In this document: positions 52,345-61,894 of the stretch, piece by piece
Layout: each line of letters begins with the position of its first letter
Numbering within the stretch: position 1 is the first letter of the stretch
Source of the DNA: JAVVUJ01 sp964461765
GTDB lineage: Bacteria > Bacillota > Clostridia > Peptostreptococcales > Anaerovoracaceae
Assembly: GCA_964461765.1 (NCBI GenBank)
Contig: CAYWVS010000005.1
Span: 5,009 to 69,008, forward strand
DNA: 64,000 bases
Direction of reading: 5' to 3'
The notes under the pieces: generated by a model
Told to the model about the DNA's origin: nothing
What the model saw: the letters and a program-made list of their open reading frames with translations, nothing else
The model's database searches: none
Translations under genes and position numbers: made by a program

Positions 52345-52874
52345 TGGCTACACATAAATTGATCATTGCTGGTTTTGGTGGGCAGGGGGTTTTACTGATC
52401 GGACAGATGATCGCCTATGCCGGAATGATAGAAGGGAAGGAAGTTACATGGATGCCCGCCTACGGTCCGGAAATGAGAGGGGGTACCGCTAACTGTACGG
52501 TGATTGTTTCTGACAAGGAGATCAGTTCACCCATCGTGACGGAGGCTACCGCTATCGTTGCCATGAATACACCATCCCTTCACAAATTTGAACCTCTTGT
52601 AAAACCGGGTGAAAAGCTGTTTATCAACAGCTCACTGATTACCGATAAAGCTTCAAGACAGGATGTGGAAGTATTTTACGTTGATGCCAATGAGATAGCC
52701 GTTGAACTAAAAAATGATAAAGTCTCTAACATGGTAGTCTTAGGGGCAATCGTGCAGAAAACCGGCGTCGTTCAGATGGAAAGCATAGAAAAGGTAATGG
52801 AAAAACTTTTTACCGGTAACAAAGCAAAATTGCTACCGTTGAATAAAAAGGCGTTGACAGCTTGGAAGGCATAA
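52344..52874 (+). CDS. 2-oxoacid:ferredoxin oxidoreductase gamma subunit
   Basis: 176 residues: IIAGFGGQGVLLIGQMIAYA at the start, then TWMPAYGPEMRGGTANCTV and SSPIVTEA, the standard gamma-subunit pattern that binds CoA. It completes the delta-alpha-beta-gamma enzyme. Confidence 0.93.
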   Translation: MATHKLIIAGFGGQGVLLIGQMIAYAGMIEGKEVTWMPAYGPEMRGGTANCTVIVSDKEISSPIVTEATAIVAMNTPSLHKFEPLVKPGEKLFINSSLITDKASRQDVEVFYVDANEIAVELKNDKVSNMVVLGAIVQKTGVVQMESIEKVMEKLFTGNKAKLLPLNKKALTAWKA

Positions 52875-52904
52875 TAGTGGTTATTGCGTGAAAGGAGGTA
52901 GATC

Positions 52905-53219
52905 ATGAAACTTTCTGAAAGGGAAATGAACATCCAGATTAAAAAAGAGGCACTGATTTCCATCGGTCTCTACATTGCCTTTTTCCTTTGGTGGTATTTT
53001 ACCGGATATGGACTTGGCTCGGGAGATCCAAAAAGCTTCACTTATGTAATGGGATTGCCCATGTGGTTCTTTATGAGCTGTGTCATGGGATACGTACTGT
53101 TCTCCATTGCCGTAATCGTTGTGGTAAAAACTTGCTTTAAGAATTTTGAACTGGGGGAAGAGGCAGTAGATCCGGAGGAAACAAAAGAAGCCATTGCTTC
53201 AGAGAAAGGAGGGAACTAA
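52905..53219 (+). CDS. yhdT: YhdT-family small membrane subunit of a sodium symporter
   Basis: 104 residues with two membrane segments (about 17-40 and 52-80) and the DUF997/YhdT pattern (LYIAFFLWWYFTGYGLG, then GLPMWFFMSC). YhdT is found directly before panF in many bacteria and is thought to accompany it. AAAGGAGG precedes the ATG. The panF gene starts on the very next base. Confidence 0.88.
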   Translation: MKLSEREMNIQIKKEALISIGLYIAFFLWWYFTGYGLGSGDPKSFTYVMGLPMWFFMSCVMGYVLFSIAVIVVVKTCFKNFELGEEAVDPEETKEAIASEKGGN

Positions 53220-54740
53220 ATGTCATATACAGCCATACTTTTGACGGTTTTGGTTCTCTATCTCATTGCAAACATGGCAATCGGACTTTATGTCAGTAAT
53301 AGACAATCAAAACTAGATTCAGAAAAAGGATTTATTAACAATTATTTTATAGGCGGAAGGTCTATGGGTGGTTTGGTATTGGCTATGACGTTGATTGCAA
53401 CCTTTACCAGTGCCAGCAGCTTCGTAGGTGGACCAGGAGTGGCTTATTCAAAAGGTTTAGTATGGGTTTACTTATCCATGATTCAAGTTCCTACAGCCTT
53501 CATTATTCTCGGTATTTTAGGGAAAAAATTTGCGATTATATCCAGAAAAACCAATGCAGTTACTGTAACAGATTATTTGAGAGCCAGATATAAATCACCT
53601 GTGGTGGTTATATTGGCATCCTTGGCCTTAGTTGGTTTCTTTATCGCTCAAATGATGTCACAGTTCATCGGCGGAGCTGTACTTTTCCAGACTGTAACAG
53701 GTCTCTCCTACATTTGGGGATTGGTACTCTTTGGATTGGTAGTAATTATCTACACCACCATCGGAGGGTTCAAGGCGGTAACAACTACGGATACCATCCA
53801 AGGACTTATCATGGTGCTTGGAGGATTCATCATCCTATTCACCATCATCGGCGTCGCAGGTGGCTTTGATAATCTGGTAAACACCATGCACGAAGTTAAG
53901 CCTGAGTGGGCAGATCCATATGGAGGGGGAACTACTCCAAAGCCATACTTGATGTCATTTTGGGTACTAGTAGGCATCGGGGTTCTGGGTTTACCTCAAA
54001 CAGCAGTTAGAGGAATGGGATTTAAGGATACAAAATCTTTACATAATGCCATGATCTACGGTACTGTAGTAGTTGGATTCCTCATGTTAGTTATGCATAT
54101 TTCCGGTGCATTTGCCCCTGCCATCCTTACGTTAGCAGAAGGTCAAACCACAGATTATGTAATTCCTACCATTGTTTTAAATTATATGAACCCGGTAGTA
54201 GCAGGACTCTTCATTGCTGCACCTCTGTCAGCAGTAATGTCTACAGTTTCTTCACTTTTGATCTTGGCATCTGCCGCCATCGTAAAGGACTTATACATGA
54301 ATTACGTGGTAAAGGATAAAGAAGTTAAGAAAACCGAATCCTTCCAGAAAAAAATTGGTATGCTCAGTATGGGAAGCACCCTTTTAATCGGTTTGATCGT
54401 ATTTGTATTTACCATCAACCCACCTGACCTCATCGTTTGGATCAACCTTTTTGCCATGGGTGGATTAGAGTGTGCATTCCTTTGCCCCATTTTATTTGGT
54501 CTCTATTGGAAAAAGGCAAATGCCACCGGTGCTATTTGCTCCATTATCTTAGGAATCGGTTGTTTCCTTTGTTTGAGCAACTATGCCGCTTGGTTTGGCA
54601 ATGGCACTCCATTCAGCTTCTTTGGCATGACCCCAATCGTTCCTTCCATTCTCTTTACCATTGCAGTATTTGTAATCGCCAGCTTAGTAGGTAAAAAGCC
54701 GGATGAAGAGACATTGGAGCTGTTCTTCAGTGAAAAATAA
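53220..54740 (+). CDS. panF: Sodium/pantothenate symporter
   Basis: 506 residues, solute:sodium symporter family with about thirteen membrane segments. It has NNYFIGGRSMGGLVLAMTLI, TFTSASSFVGGPGVAYSKG and GLPQTAVRGMGFKD, typical of PanF. Paired with YhdT, it very likely imports pantothenate with sodium. A cell making pantothenate from PanB and PanE in this operon would not obviously need it, which argues that the operon uses pantothenate as substrate. Confidence 0.9.
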   Translation: MSYTAILLTVLVLYLIANMAIGLYVSNRQSKLDSEKGFINNYFIGGRSMGGLVLAMTLIATFTSASSFVGGPGVAYSKGLVWVYLSMIQVPTAFIILGILGKKFAIISRKTNAVTVTDYLRARYKSPVVVILASLALVGFFIAQMMSQFIGGAVLFQTVTGLSYIWGLVLFGLVVIIYTTIGGFKAVTTTDTIQGLIMVLGGFIILFTIIGVAGGFDNLVNTMHEVKPEWADPYGGGTTPKPYLMSFWVLVGIGVLGLPQTAVRGMGFKDTKSLHNAMIYGTVVVGFLMLVMHISGAFAPAILTLAEGQTTDYVIPTIVLNYMNPVVAGLFIAAPLSAVMSTVSSLLILASAAIVKDLYMNYVVKDKEVKKTESFQKKIGMLSMGSTLLIGLIVFVFTINPPDLIVWINLFAMGGLECAFLCPILFGLYWKKANATGAICSIILGIGCFLCLSNYAAWFGNGTPFSFFGMTPIVPSILFTIAVFVIASLVGKKPDEETLELFFSEK

Positions 54741-54758
54741 ATTACCTTAATTATGTGG

Positions 54759-54783
54759 TTCCCGAGGTGATAATCCTCGGGAA
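54759..54783 (+). terminator. Hairpin between panF and the amidohydrolase gene
   Basis: TTCCCGAGG (54759-54767) pairs perfectly with CCTCGGGAA (54775-54783). No strong T run follows, so it may pause, attenuate or protect the mRNA end. Confidence 0.5.
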
Positions 54784-54816
54784 ATTTCCAATTAAGTGAG
54801 GATAAGGAGATAGCAC

Positions 54817-56466
54817 ATGAATTTCGATTATTCCTATGTGGATACCGTGTTTAAGAATGGCAAAGTCATTACTGTAGATAAAGAAGATACTTTAGCTCAG
54901 GCAGTAGGCATAAAGGGAAACAAAATTGTTTTTGTAGGATCTGATGCAGATGTGGATAAGCTTATAGATGAAAAGACAAAGATCATAAACTTAGAGGGAA
55001 AAACTCTAATGCCGGGATTAATTGACTCACATTATCATCCCATCTTAAATGGACTTTTGGGAAAAGAACCTGATGCTGCCATGATAGATACTTTTTTCGA
55101 TAATTGTAAATCCTTAAAAGAACTCTTTGATTTGCTGAAAAAAGCTGTGGCTTTAAAGAAACCGGGACAGTGGGTTTCCATGATGGGTTATGAGCCCTTA
55201 CTTTTGCCAGAGCAACGACATCCTACCATTGAAGAACTGGATGAAATCGCCCCAAACAACCCCGTTCATTGTATGCACGGTGGCGGTCACATCTGCATGT
55301 ATAATTCAAAGGCTTTAGAGTATTTGGAAGTTTTTAAACCTGAAGATGCTGAAAAATACCCTGAGGACGAAGTGGAAGTTATTGAGGGAAAATTAACGGG
55401 CATGGTACGTGGACACACCCATTTTTGGCTTTGGGGTAAGGTGGAATATTCAGAGGAAGATCAAGCCAAGGCGGCTATGAAATCCTACAGGCACTGTTTG
55501 GAGAATGGGATTACCTCTGTTCACGACACGGGAGAATGTGGAAAAACCTCTTATCATATCATGCAAAAGCTTTGCAGAAGCAGAACCTTTAAAGTTCGTT
55601 CCTATATGATGTTTCACAGCATCTTTGGAAAACCTTATTCCATGGAGGACAATGATCACTGGATGAAACTTGGTCTTATGAGCGGTTTAGGGGATGAATA
55701 CTTTAAGATGGGTACCTGCAAATTCATGATTGACGGCGGCTCCGGTGGTCCTTCCTGCGCCACCAGAGAACCCTACAGCCACGATCCTACTTTACCCAGA
55801 GAAAAGGGCTGGGAAAGGGAAGAGGTAGCCGAGTACATAAAAAAAATCAATGAAGCCGAATGCCAGGCCTCTGCCCATGCCATAGGGGATTTAGCCATTG
55901 AATACATGGTGGAGGGATATGAAAAAGCTTTTGAAACAAGTCCTCGTCAGGATCTTCGTCATCGTATCGAGCATTGTACTATTGTGGATCAAGATTTAAT
56001 CCACAGAATGGCAAAGCTGAACGTATGCCCCAGTGTAAACGTAGGGATGATTCAGAAATTGGGAGCAAACTACCATAAGTTCTATGGGGATCGCATGAAG
56101 TATATTTGTGCCATCCGAAGTATGATAGATGCGGGAGTGATGTGTTCACTTCATAGCGATACACCTTCCGGTCCGGCGGGGTTGGCCCTCATCGATGCCG
56201 CTGTAAATCGATACGATAGATCGGTGGGATTTCAATGCGATCAGACACAAGCTGTTTCTGTTTTGGAGGCAATTCGCTGTGCCACCTACAACAGTGCTTA
56301 CGGAGCCTTTGAGGAAAACATCAAAGGAAGCTTGGAGGTAGGTAAGCTAGCGGATATGATCGTTTTATCCGATGATATTTTGTCCATTCCCAACATGGAA
56401 ATCGGAAACTTGAAGGTGGAACTGACTATGATTGACGGCGAGATATTATATACTAAGGATAAATAA
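54817..56466 (+). CDS. YtcJ-like amidohydrolase
   Basis: 549 residues of the Amidohydro_3 family: N-terminal beta part (KVITVDKEDTLAQAVGIKGN), metal motif DSHYHP (H72, H74), SAHAIGD, HRIEHCTIVD and SLHSDTPSGPAG, so all metal ligands and the catalytic Asp are present. The family cleaves C-N bonds of varied amides and cyclic amides. Directly after panF, it is a candidate for pantothenate hydrolase (pantoate plus beta-alanine); this is inference from position. AAGGAG precedes the ATG. Confidence 0.88.
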   Translation: MNFDYSYVDTVFKNGKVITVDKEDTLAQAVGIKGNKIVFVGSDADVDKLIDEKTKIINLEGKTLMPGLIDSHYHPILNGLLGKEPDAAMIDTFFDNCKSLKELFDLLKKAVALKKPGQWVSMMGYEPLLLPEQRHPTIEELDEIAPNNPVHCMHGGGHICMYNSKALEYLEVFKPEDAEKYPEDEVEVIEGKLTGMVRGHTHFWLWGKVEYSEEDQAKAAMKSYRHCLENGITSVHDTGECGKTSYHIMQKLCRSRTFKVRSYMMFHSIFGKPYSMEDNDHWMKLGLMSGLGDEYFKMGTCKFMIDGGSGGPSCATREPYSHDPTLPREKGWEREEVAEYIKKINEAECQASAHAIGDLAIEYMVEGYEKAFETSPRQDLRHRIEHCTIVDQDLIHRMAKLNVCPSVNVGMIQKLGANYHKFYGDRMKYICAIRSMIDAGVMCSLHSDTPSGPAGLALIDAAVNRYDRSVGFQCDQTQAVSVLEAIRCATYNSAYGAFEENIKGSLEVGKLADMIVLSDDILSIPNMEIGNLKVELTMIDGEILYTKDK

Positions 56467-56666
56467 TTTGCTAAAATGATTGATTTTAAAAAAAATCAAA
56501 GACAAATTTTAAAAGATTTATTTTTAATAAGTATTTATCTTCGTCGAATCTCTTTACATTTTTTTATTTTTATGATAATAAATAATCAGAATTATTCATT
56601 ATCTATCTTTTTAAAGGTGACGTAACAGTCAGAACTATGTAAACTAATTTGAAGGGAGAAAAGAAA

Positions 56667-58355
56667 ATGTCTGAAGAAAACAAAGGGCAGATGGAAGCAG
56701 GAAAAGGAATTAAATACGCAGCTTCCTTCAGTCAACAACTGACCGTTCGAGGTATGATCATCGGTGCAGTAGGAGCGGTGATTCTCACCATGAGTTCCAT
56801 GTATGTGGCTTTAAAACTGGGGGCATTGCCTTGGCCAATTATCTTTGTAGCCTTAGTTTCCATGTTTTTCTTAAAAGCCTTCGGGAACACCAACATCAAT
56901 GAAATCAACGTAACTCACACGGTTATGTCTGCCGGAGCAATGACGGCAGGAGGTTTGGCCTTTACCTTACCGGGCATCTATATGCTTGATAAAAATGCAG
57001 ATGTAAGTTTGATAAAATTGATCATGGTGGTTTTGGGCGGAGTCATTTTAGGTCTTATTTTTACAGCACTCATTCGTAAATACTTCGTTGTAACGAAAGA
57101 CTTGCCTTATCCCATGGGTCAGGCAGCAGCGGAAACCCTTATCATCGGAGACGAAGGTGGTAAAAAATCCGGAACCTTGTTCATATCTATGGGTTTGGCT
57201 GCAATCTTTACTTTCTTAAGAGACGGAATGCCTGCCTTCCTTGGTAAAACCTTATTTCCTGCGGCATCATTGAACTCTAAGATGATGGCATACGGATCCT
57301 TAGCAGGTCTCTGGTATTCACCCATGTTGATTTCTATCGGATTTATCATTGGACCTGTATTTATCGGAATATGGTTCTTAGGAGGCTTGATCGGTGACTT
57401 CGGTATCTTGGTAGGAGGTACAGAATTAGGTTGGTGGGATGGAGCCACGGCTGCTGCCATTAAATCTTCACTGGGAATCGGTCTTATGGTGGGTACAGGT
57501 ATCGGTATCATCGTAAAGGGGATTTTGCCTAAGGCCAAAGAAATCTTTGGACCTATGTTTAGCAAGGATGCTATGAAAGATGGTTTTGTAGATTTGAGAT
57601 GGGCACCCATCGTCATGGCACTTTTAGCAGCTCTATATACCGTTATATGTGGTATGCCTATCGTGGCAAGCATCATCACCATTTTAGGTGTTTGGTTGGC
57701 TACCTCCATGTCTGCACAGATCGTAGGACAGACAGGAATCAACCCTATGGAAGTGTTTGGAATAATAGTGCTTTTAGCTGCAAAAGCTGCTTCCAGTATC
57801 GGTCAGACGGAAGCCTTTTTCGTAGCCGCAGTAGTAGCTATCGCCTGTGGTTTGGCCGGTGACGTCATGAATGACTTCAAGGCCGGACATATCCTTAAGT
57901 CTGATCCAAAAGCACAGTGGTTGGGAGAATGCTTAGGTGGATTGATCGGTGCCTTTGTTTCCATAGGAGTATTTTATGTAATCCTAACGGCATATGGACC
58001 TGAAGCTTTCGGAAATCCTGAAATGTTTGTAGCTCCTCAAGCAGGTGCTGTAGCAGCCATGGTTGGAGGAATTCCTCATATGACTTCCTTCTTAATTGGA
58101 CTGGTAGCAGGTACAGTTCTCTACTGTGTGAACTTCCCCGTAATGACCTTAGGTTTGGGAGTATACCTGCCATTTTACTTATCAGCCACAGCTTTTGTGG
58201 GCGGTCTTTTACGCTTTATCGTGCAGAAAGCAGCTCCTGAGTTTGAAAAGAAGGGCACAGGAACCATTATTGCTTCCGGATTGTTGGGGGGAGAAGCTGT
58301 AATCGGCGTTATCATCGCATTAGTTCAAGCAATTCCTGCTTTAATGGCTATTTAA
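56667..58355 (+). CDS. OPT-family oligopeptide transporter
   Basis: 562 residues from ATG 56667 (AAGGGAG at 56652-56658). About fourteen or more membrane segments, with FSQQLTVRGMIIGAVGAVIL, NINEINVTHTVMSAGAMTAG and LPYPMGQAAAETLI typical of bacterial OPT proteins. Members import peptides or metal chelates with protons. Followed by a P1 hydrolase, the pair may take up and cleave an amide-linked compound, possibly a beta-alanyl or pantothenate-related one. The 200-base gap upstream is AT-rich with no clear promoter. Confidence 0.9.
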   Translation: MSEENKGQMEAGKGIKYAASFSQQLTVRGMIIGAVGAVILTMSSMYVALKLGALPWPIIFVALVSMFFLKAFGNTNINEINVTHTVMSAGAMTAGGLAFTLPGIYMLDKNADVSLIKLIMVVLGGVILGLIFTALIRKYFVVTKDLPYPMGQAAAETLIIGDEGGKKSGTLFISMGLAAIFTFLRDGMPAFLGKTLFPAASLNSKMMAYGSLAGLWYSPMLISIGFIIGPVFIGIWFLGGLIGDFGILVGGTELGWWDGATAAAIKSSLGIGLMVGTGIGIIVKGILPKAKEIFGPMFSKDAMKDGFVDLRWAPIVMALLAALYTVICGMPIVASIITILGVWLATSMSAQIVGQTGINPMEVFGIIVLLAAKAASSIGQTEAFFVAAVVAIACGLAGDVMNDFKAGHILKSDPKAQWLGECLGGLIGAFVSIGVFYVILTAYGPEAFGNPEMFVAPQAGAVAAMVGGIPHMTSFLIGLVAGTVLYCVNFPVMTLGLGVYLPFYLSATAFVGGLLRFIVQKAAPEFEKKGTGTIIASGLLGGEAVIGVIIALVQAIPALMAI

Positions 58356-58374
58356 ATTAAATATTAACAAATGT

Positions 58375-58408
58375 AAGCTCGGATTTTCTTTGGAGAATCT
58401 GAGCTTAA
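58375..58408 (+). terminator. Hairpin between the OPT and P1 hydrolase genes
   Basis: TAAGCTCGGATT (58375-58386) pairs with AATCTGAGCTTA (58397-58408) with one G-T pair. It is followed by AT-rich DNA without a long T run. Confidence 0.55.
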
Positions 58409-58476
58409 TTCTAATCAGGTAAATTATATGATATTAGAGATAAGTTAATGAAGCGAAGAACAGATGAGGAATGAAA

Positions 58477-59439
58477 ATGAAAGAAATCAATATTTCCGAA
58501 ATAAAGGGAATTAAAATAGGAAATGCACAGAATTTAGAGGGTGCCACAGGTTGCACTGCCATTATTTGTGAAAAGGGAGCATGGGCCGGTGTGGATGTTC
58601 GAGGAGGTGGACCAGCCTCTCGGGAAACAGAGCTTCTAAAACCGGTAAACATGGTGGAGCAGATTCATGGGGTGATGCTTTCCGGGGGAAGTGCTTACGG
58701 TTTAGCCGCAGGAGATGGTGCTATGGAGTACCTGGAAGAAAAGGGAATCGGATTTGATGTGGCAGTGGCAGTGGTTCCCATCGTCTGCGGTGCATCTCTT
58801 TTCGATCTGGTAGTGGGGGATGCTAAGTGCAGACCGGATAAAGCCATGGGTTATGAGGCCTGCGTCAATGCAGAAAAAAATCAGCCCGAGGAAGGCAATG
58901 CAGGGGCAGGAACTGGGGCTTCTGTAGGCAAGTTTTTGGGTGTGGATAGAATGATGAAGGGTGGTTTAGGCATTTATGCAGCTCAAATCGGAAATGTTCA
59001 ATGTGCTGCAGTGGTGGCAGTGAATGCTTTAGGTGACGTTGTGGACGTGAATACCGGAAAAATCCTAGCAGGAATTTTAAATGAAGAAAAGACTGAGATT
59101 TATGGCACGGAAAAGGTTATGTTTGAGGAAATTGATAAGAATAGAAATGTATTCAGTGGCAATACTACCATTGGATGTATTATCACCAATGCCAAGCTGA
59201 ACAAATCACAAGCTAACAAGCTGGCTTCCATTGCTCATAACGGATTTGCCAGAGCCATCAGACCCGTACATACCTCTGTAGATGGGGATACCATTTTCGT
59301 CATGGCTACGGGCGAGGTTGAAGTGGGACCGGATGCTTTGGGAGCTATGGCAACGGAAGTCATGGCCAGAGCCATTAACAGAGCAGTATTAATGGCCCAG
59401 CCAGCTTATGGATTAAAGGCGGCAGTGGATTTAAAATAA
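58477..59439 (+). CDS. P1-family N-terminal-nucleophile hydrolase (NylC/DmpA-like)
   Basis: 320 residues from ATG 58477, preferred over 58471 because of GAGGA at 58466-58470. It has GNAQNLEGATGCTAIICEKG, the DVRGGGPASRETELL motif, SGGSAYGLAAGDGAM, and the processing site GNTTIGCIITNAKL, where the chain should cut itself before Thr230, as the nylon-oligomer hydrolase NylC does between Asn and Thr. Relatives cleave beta-alanyl or omega-amino-acid amides. It is therefore a second candidate for hydrolysis of the pantothenate amide or related beta-alanine amides. Confidence 0.9.
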   Translation: MKEINISEIKGIKIGNAQNLEGATGCTAIICEKGAWAGVDVRGGGPASRETELLKPVNMVEQIHGVMLSGGSAYGLAAGDGAMEYLEEKGIGFDVAVAVVPIVCGASLFDLVVGDAKCRPDKAMGYEACVNAEKNQPEEGNAGAGTGASVGKFLGVDRMMKGGLGIYAAQIGNVQCAAVVAVNALGDVVDVNTGKILAGILNEEKTEIYGTEKVMFEEIDKNRNVFSGNTTIGCIITNAKLNKSQANKLASIAHNGFARAIRPVHTSVDGDTIFVMATGEVEVGPDALGAMATEVMARAINRAVLMAQPAYGLKAAVDLK

Positions 59440-59495
59440 TTGCTTTAATTCGGTATAATAAAGAATTAAAAAAATAATGAATGGAGAGCGTTAAG

Positions 59496-60434
59496 ATGAA
59501 TGAAATTCAAGAAAACCAGGAGTCGGAACAGAAGGCATCGGGGAGGAAAGGAGTCTTAATTTTCTCCATTGTTTTAGTTTTGATTGGGGTAGGTATTTTT
59601 TACTGGTGGTATGAGACAAATAAGGAAAAAAATCCAACACAGCCTCCGGGGATCGGTGCTGAGGAAGATGGAAATAAAGAGGATGAAATTTCCTGGCATA
59701 CAAAACCTAAATATACCTATGAGGATATGCAGGCCATCGGTTGGTCAGGCCTTTGGGCAGCAAAGAAGGATGGACTTTGGGGTGTAGTAGATGTAAACGA
59801 TACGGTGAAATATGGTTTTGAGTATGACAGCATTAGCTTTTGTTCCTCTCATGGAATGACCTTTGTGAAAAGTCAATCCATAGAAGATTCCCTGACTCTC
59901 AGCTTTCATGGAGAAAGAACCTGGGATTGCGGTCATGGGAGCAGCATTTATTATTGGGATATCAAGGAAAGGAAACTAGTCCATTCTGCGGAAGGTCCAC
60001 CTTCTTATAATCAAGAAGGTGTAGAGGTTCCTACTGTGGTGCAAGAAATTGAGGTGACAGGTTTTGACCCTGAAGAAGGATGGCCCAATTGGGACTGGGA
60101 GTACTGGAAACAAGAAGGTAAATATGGCATTGCGGAGGGAACTAAGCTTATTACTCCTACGGAATACGATTATTTAAGAGAGAAGATCGAGGGTACACAG
60201 GAGTATGAGGATGTAGAAGGTCTTGACTATAAGGTGGCCGGATGGTTTATTCCATCTGAGGCTATGAATAATACCATTTACGCTGCAAAAAAAGATAATA
60301 AAGCCGGATTTATCGATAAAAATAACAATGTTATAATTCCCTTTGTATTTGAGGAAACAGATCGTTTTAACGAAGATATTGCCGCGGTTAAGTCCGATGG
60401 ATTGTGGGGTTTTATTGAATATGAAAATGACTAA
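59496..60434 (+). CDS. Membrane-anchored WG-repeat protein
   Basis: 312 residues from ATG 59496, with GGAGAG at 59483-59488; the upstream ATG at 59481 has no such site. It has a membrane segment at about 23-40, a charged linker, and then WG repeats (LWAAKKDGLWGVVD, EGKYGIAEG, NKAGFIDKNN, SDGLWGFIEYE). WG repeats form beta propeller-like folds of unknown function, often on the cell surface. A TATAAT at 59455 may belong to its promoter. It converges on the second sigma-54 activator and seems unrelated to the operon upstream. Confidence 0.8.
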   Translation: MNEIQENQESEQKASGRKGVLIFSIVLVLIGVGIFYWWYETNKEKNPTQPPGIGAEEDGNKEDEISWHTKPKYTYEDMQAIGWSGLWAAKKDGLWGVVDVNDTVKYGFEYDSISFCSSHGMTFVKSQSIEDSLTLSFHGERTWDCGHGSSIYYWDIKERKLVHSAEGPPSYNQEGVEVPTVVQEIEVTGFDPEEGWPNWDWEYWKQEGKYGIAEGTKLITPTEYDYLREKIEGTQEYEDVEGLDYKVAGWFIPSEAMNNTIYAAKKDNKAGFIDKNNNVIIPFVFEETDRFNEDIAAVKSDGLWGFIEYEND

Positions 60435-60448
60435 AGATAATTAAAAAA

Positions 60449-61894
60449 TCATCCTTTTAAGATGTACTTTTTGATTTTTCTAAATGCAGTGGATTGGCTA
60501 ATTCCAAGTACTTCTGCAACTTTATATGTGTTACCGTATCGTGCATAAGCCCTGCGAATTAACTCAGCTTCCACCATTTCAAATGCTTTTCCTATGGGCA
60601 TAATAACATCAGGAGAAATTTTAGGGAATTCCATACTTTGCTTGATTTGATCAAAACACTCAGGAAGATCTTCCGGAGTAATCATATCATATTCACTGAC
60701 AACGCATAAACTTTCGATGACATGCTCCAATTCCCGAATATTCCCCGGCCAGGAGAAATGGTTAAAAATTTGTAATACATCTTTTGACAATTTCTTTTTC
60801 GTTTCATATTTTTTATTTTGCCTATCTAAAAAGAAAAGTGATAAAGCTTGTATATCATCACGACGTTCTCTCAAGGGTGGGATAAATAGTGAAAATCCAT
60901 TTAATCGATAATATAAATCTTCTCTAAAAGTTTTATTAGTAATGTTTACTGCTAAGTCCTGATTGGTGGCGGCAATCAGTCTAAAGTCTACATTTATTTC
61001 TGTAGTTCCACCGATTCTTCGTATTTTTTTCTCCTGTATGACTTGAAGAAGTTTTGCTTGCATAGGAAAAGTCAACTCTCCAATTTCATCTAAGAAGATA
61101 GTTCCACCGTTTGCCAGTTCAAATAATCCTTTTTTTCCACTGTCTAATGCACCTGTAAAAGATCCTTTTTCATATCCAAATAACTCCGACTCCAGTAATG
61201 CCTCAGGAATAATACTACAATTGATTACTTGGAAGGATTGATCTTTTCTATTGCTGTTATGATGTATTAATTTAGAAATCATGGTTTTTCCCACACCGGA
61301 TTCTCCCAATAACAAAATATTAATATCACTTTTTGCTACTCTTTGAAGAGTGGAATTTATTTTTTCCATCTTGTCGCTTGCAAATAAAATTCCGGATTGA
61401 TAATCTAATTTTGAATCAACTTCTAAGTTTTTGATTTTTAATAAAAATTGTTTTATCGTTTCATCTTTTTCTTCTAAGCTTTGTTTTAAGTTTAATAATT
61501 CTGTAACATCACAAGTTACAGCCAAAAAATAGGACAAAATACCATCCTTATTATACAAAGGCATAGCTTTTGCCAAAAGCTTTTTATTTTCAAAGGTGTT
61601 TTGAATAATTGAAGCAGGACCTTTTCCTTTTATGGCCATACCGATGACTGATGGATAAAACAAACCTTGTTTTTCTAAATCCAAAACATTTTTTCCTATA
61701 ACATCTTCTTTCTTAATTCCGCAAAGTTTTTCACTGCTTTGGTTGATATATAAAACTTTGCCTAAAGGATCGGCAATAAAAATACCATCGTGAAGTGATT
61801 CAATTATTTGTTTAAAAAGTTTAATATATTCTGTATTTTTGTCAGAGTTTTCATGGTCAGTATTCTTCCAAATATCATCGCTAAATAGAGCCAT
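60449..61894 (-). CDS. PAS-containing sigma-54-dependent activator
   Basis: 481 residues: PAS domain (about 22-135; DGIFIADPLGKVLYINQSS), a coiled linker, AAA+ domain (about 175-405) with Walker A LLGESGVGKTMI, the sigma-54 loop GSFTGA, Walker B IFLDEIGELT, and a C-terminal Fis-type helix-turn-helix (NTYKVAEVLGISQSTAFRKI). It reads away from the octopine-dehydrogenase/NhaC operon, whose upstream DNA has a palindrome and a sigma-54 promoter, so it most likely activates that operon. Confidence 0.92.
   Translation of the reverse strand: MALFSDDIWKNTDHENSDKNTEYIKLFKQIIESLHDGIFIADPLGKVLYINQSSEKLCGIKKEDVIGKNVLDLEKQGLFYPSVIGMAIKGKGPASIIQNTFENKKLLAKAMPLYNKDGILSYFLAVTCDVTELLNLKQSLEEKDETIKQFLLKIKNLEVDSKLDYQSGILFASDKMEKINSTLQRVAKSDINILLLGESGVGKTMISKLIHHNSNRKDQSFQVINCSIIPEALLESELFGYEKGSFTGALDSGKKGLFELANGGTIFLDEIGELTFPMQAKLLQVIQEKKIRRIGGTTEINVDFRLIAATNQDLAVNITNKTFREDLYYRLNGFSLFIPPLRERRDDIQALSLFFLDRQNKKYETKKKLSKDVLQIFNHFSWPGNIRELEHVIESLCVVSEYDMITPEDLPECFDQIKQSMEFPKISPDVIMPIGKAFEMVEAELIRRAYARYGNTYKVAEVLGISQSTAFRKIKKYILKG

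Noticed and set aside
56467..56666. Sigma-54 promoter before the OPT gene
   Set aside because: The nearest GG and GC pair is 11 bases apart, not 10, and overlaps the end of the amidohydrolase gene.
57119..57742. Long minus-strand frame (207 codons) opposite the OPT gene
   Set aside because: A mirror frame of a well-supported membrane protein gene; no ribosome binding site and no family.
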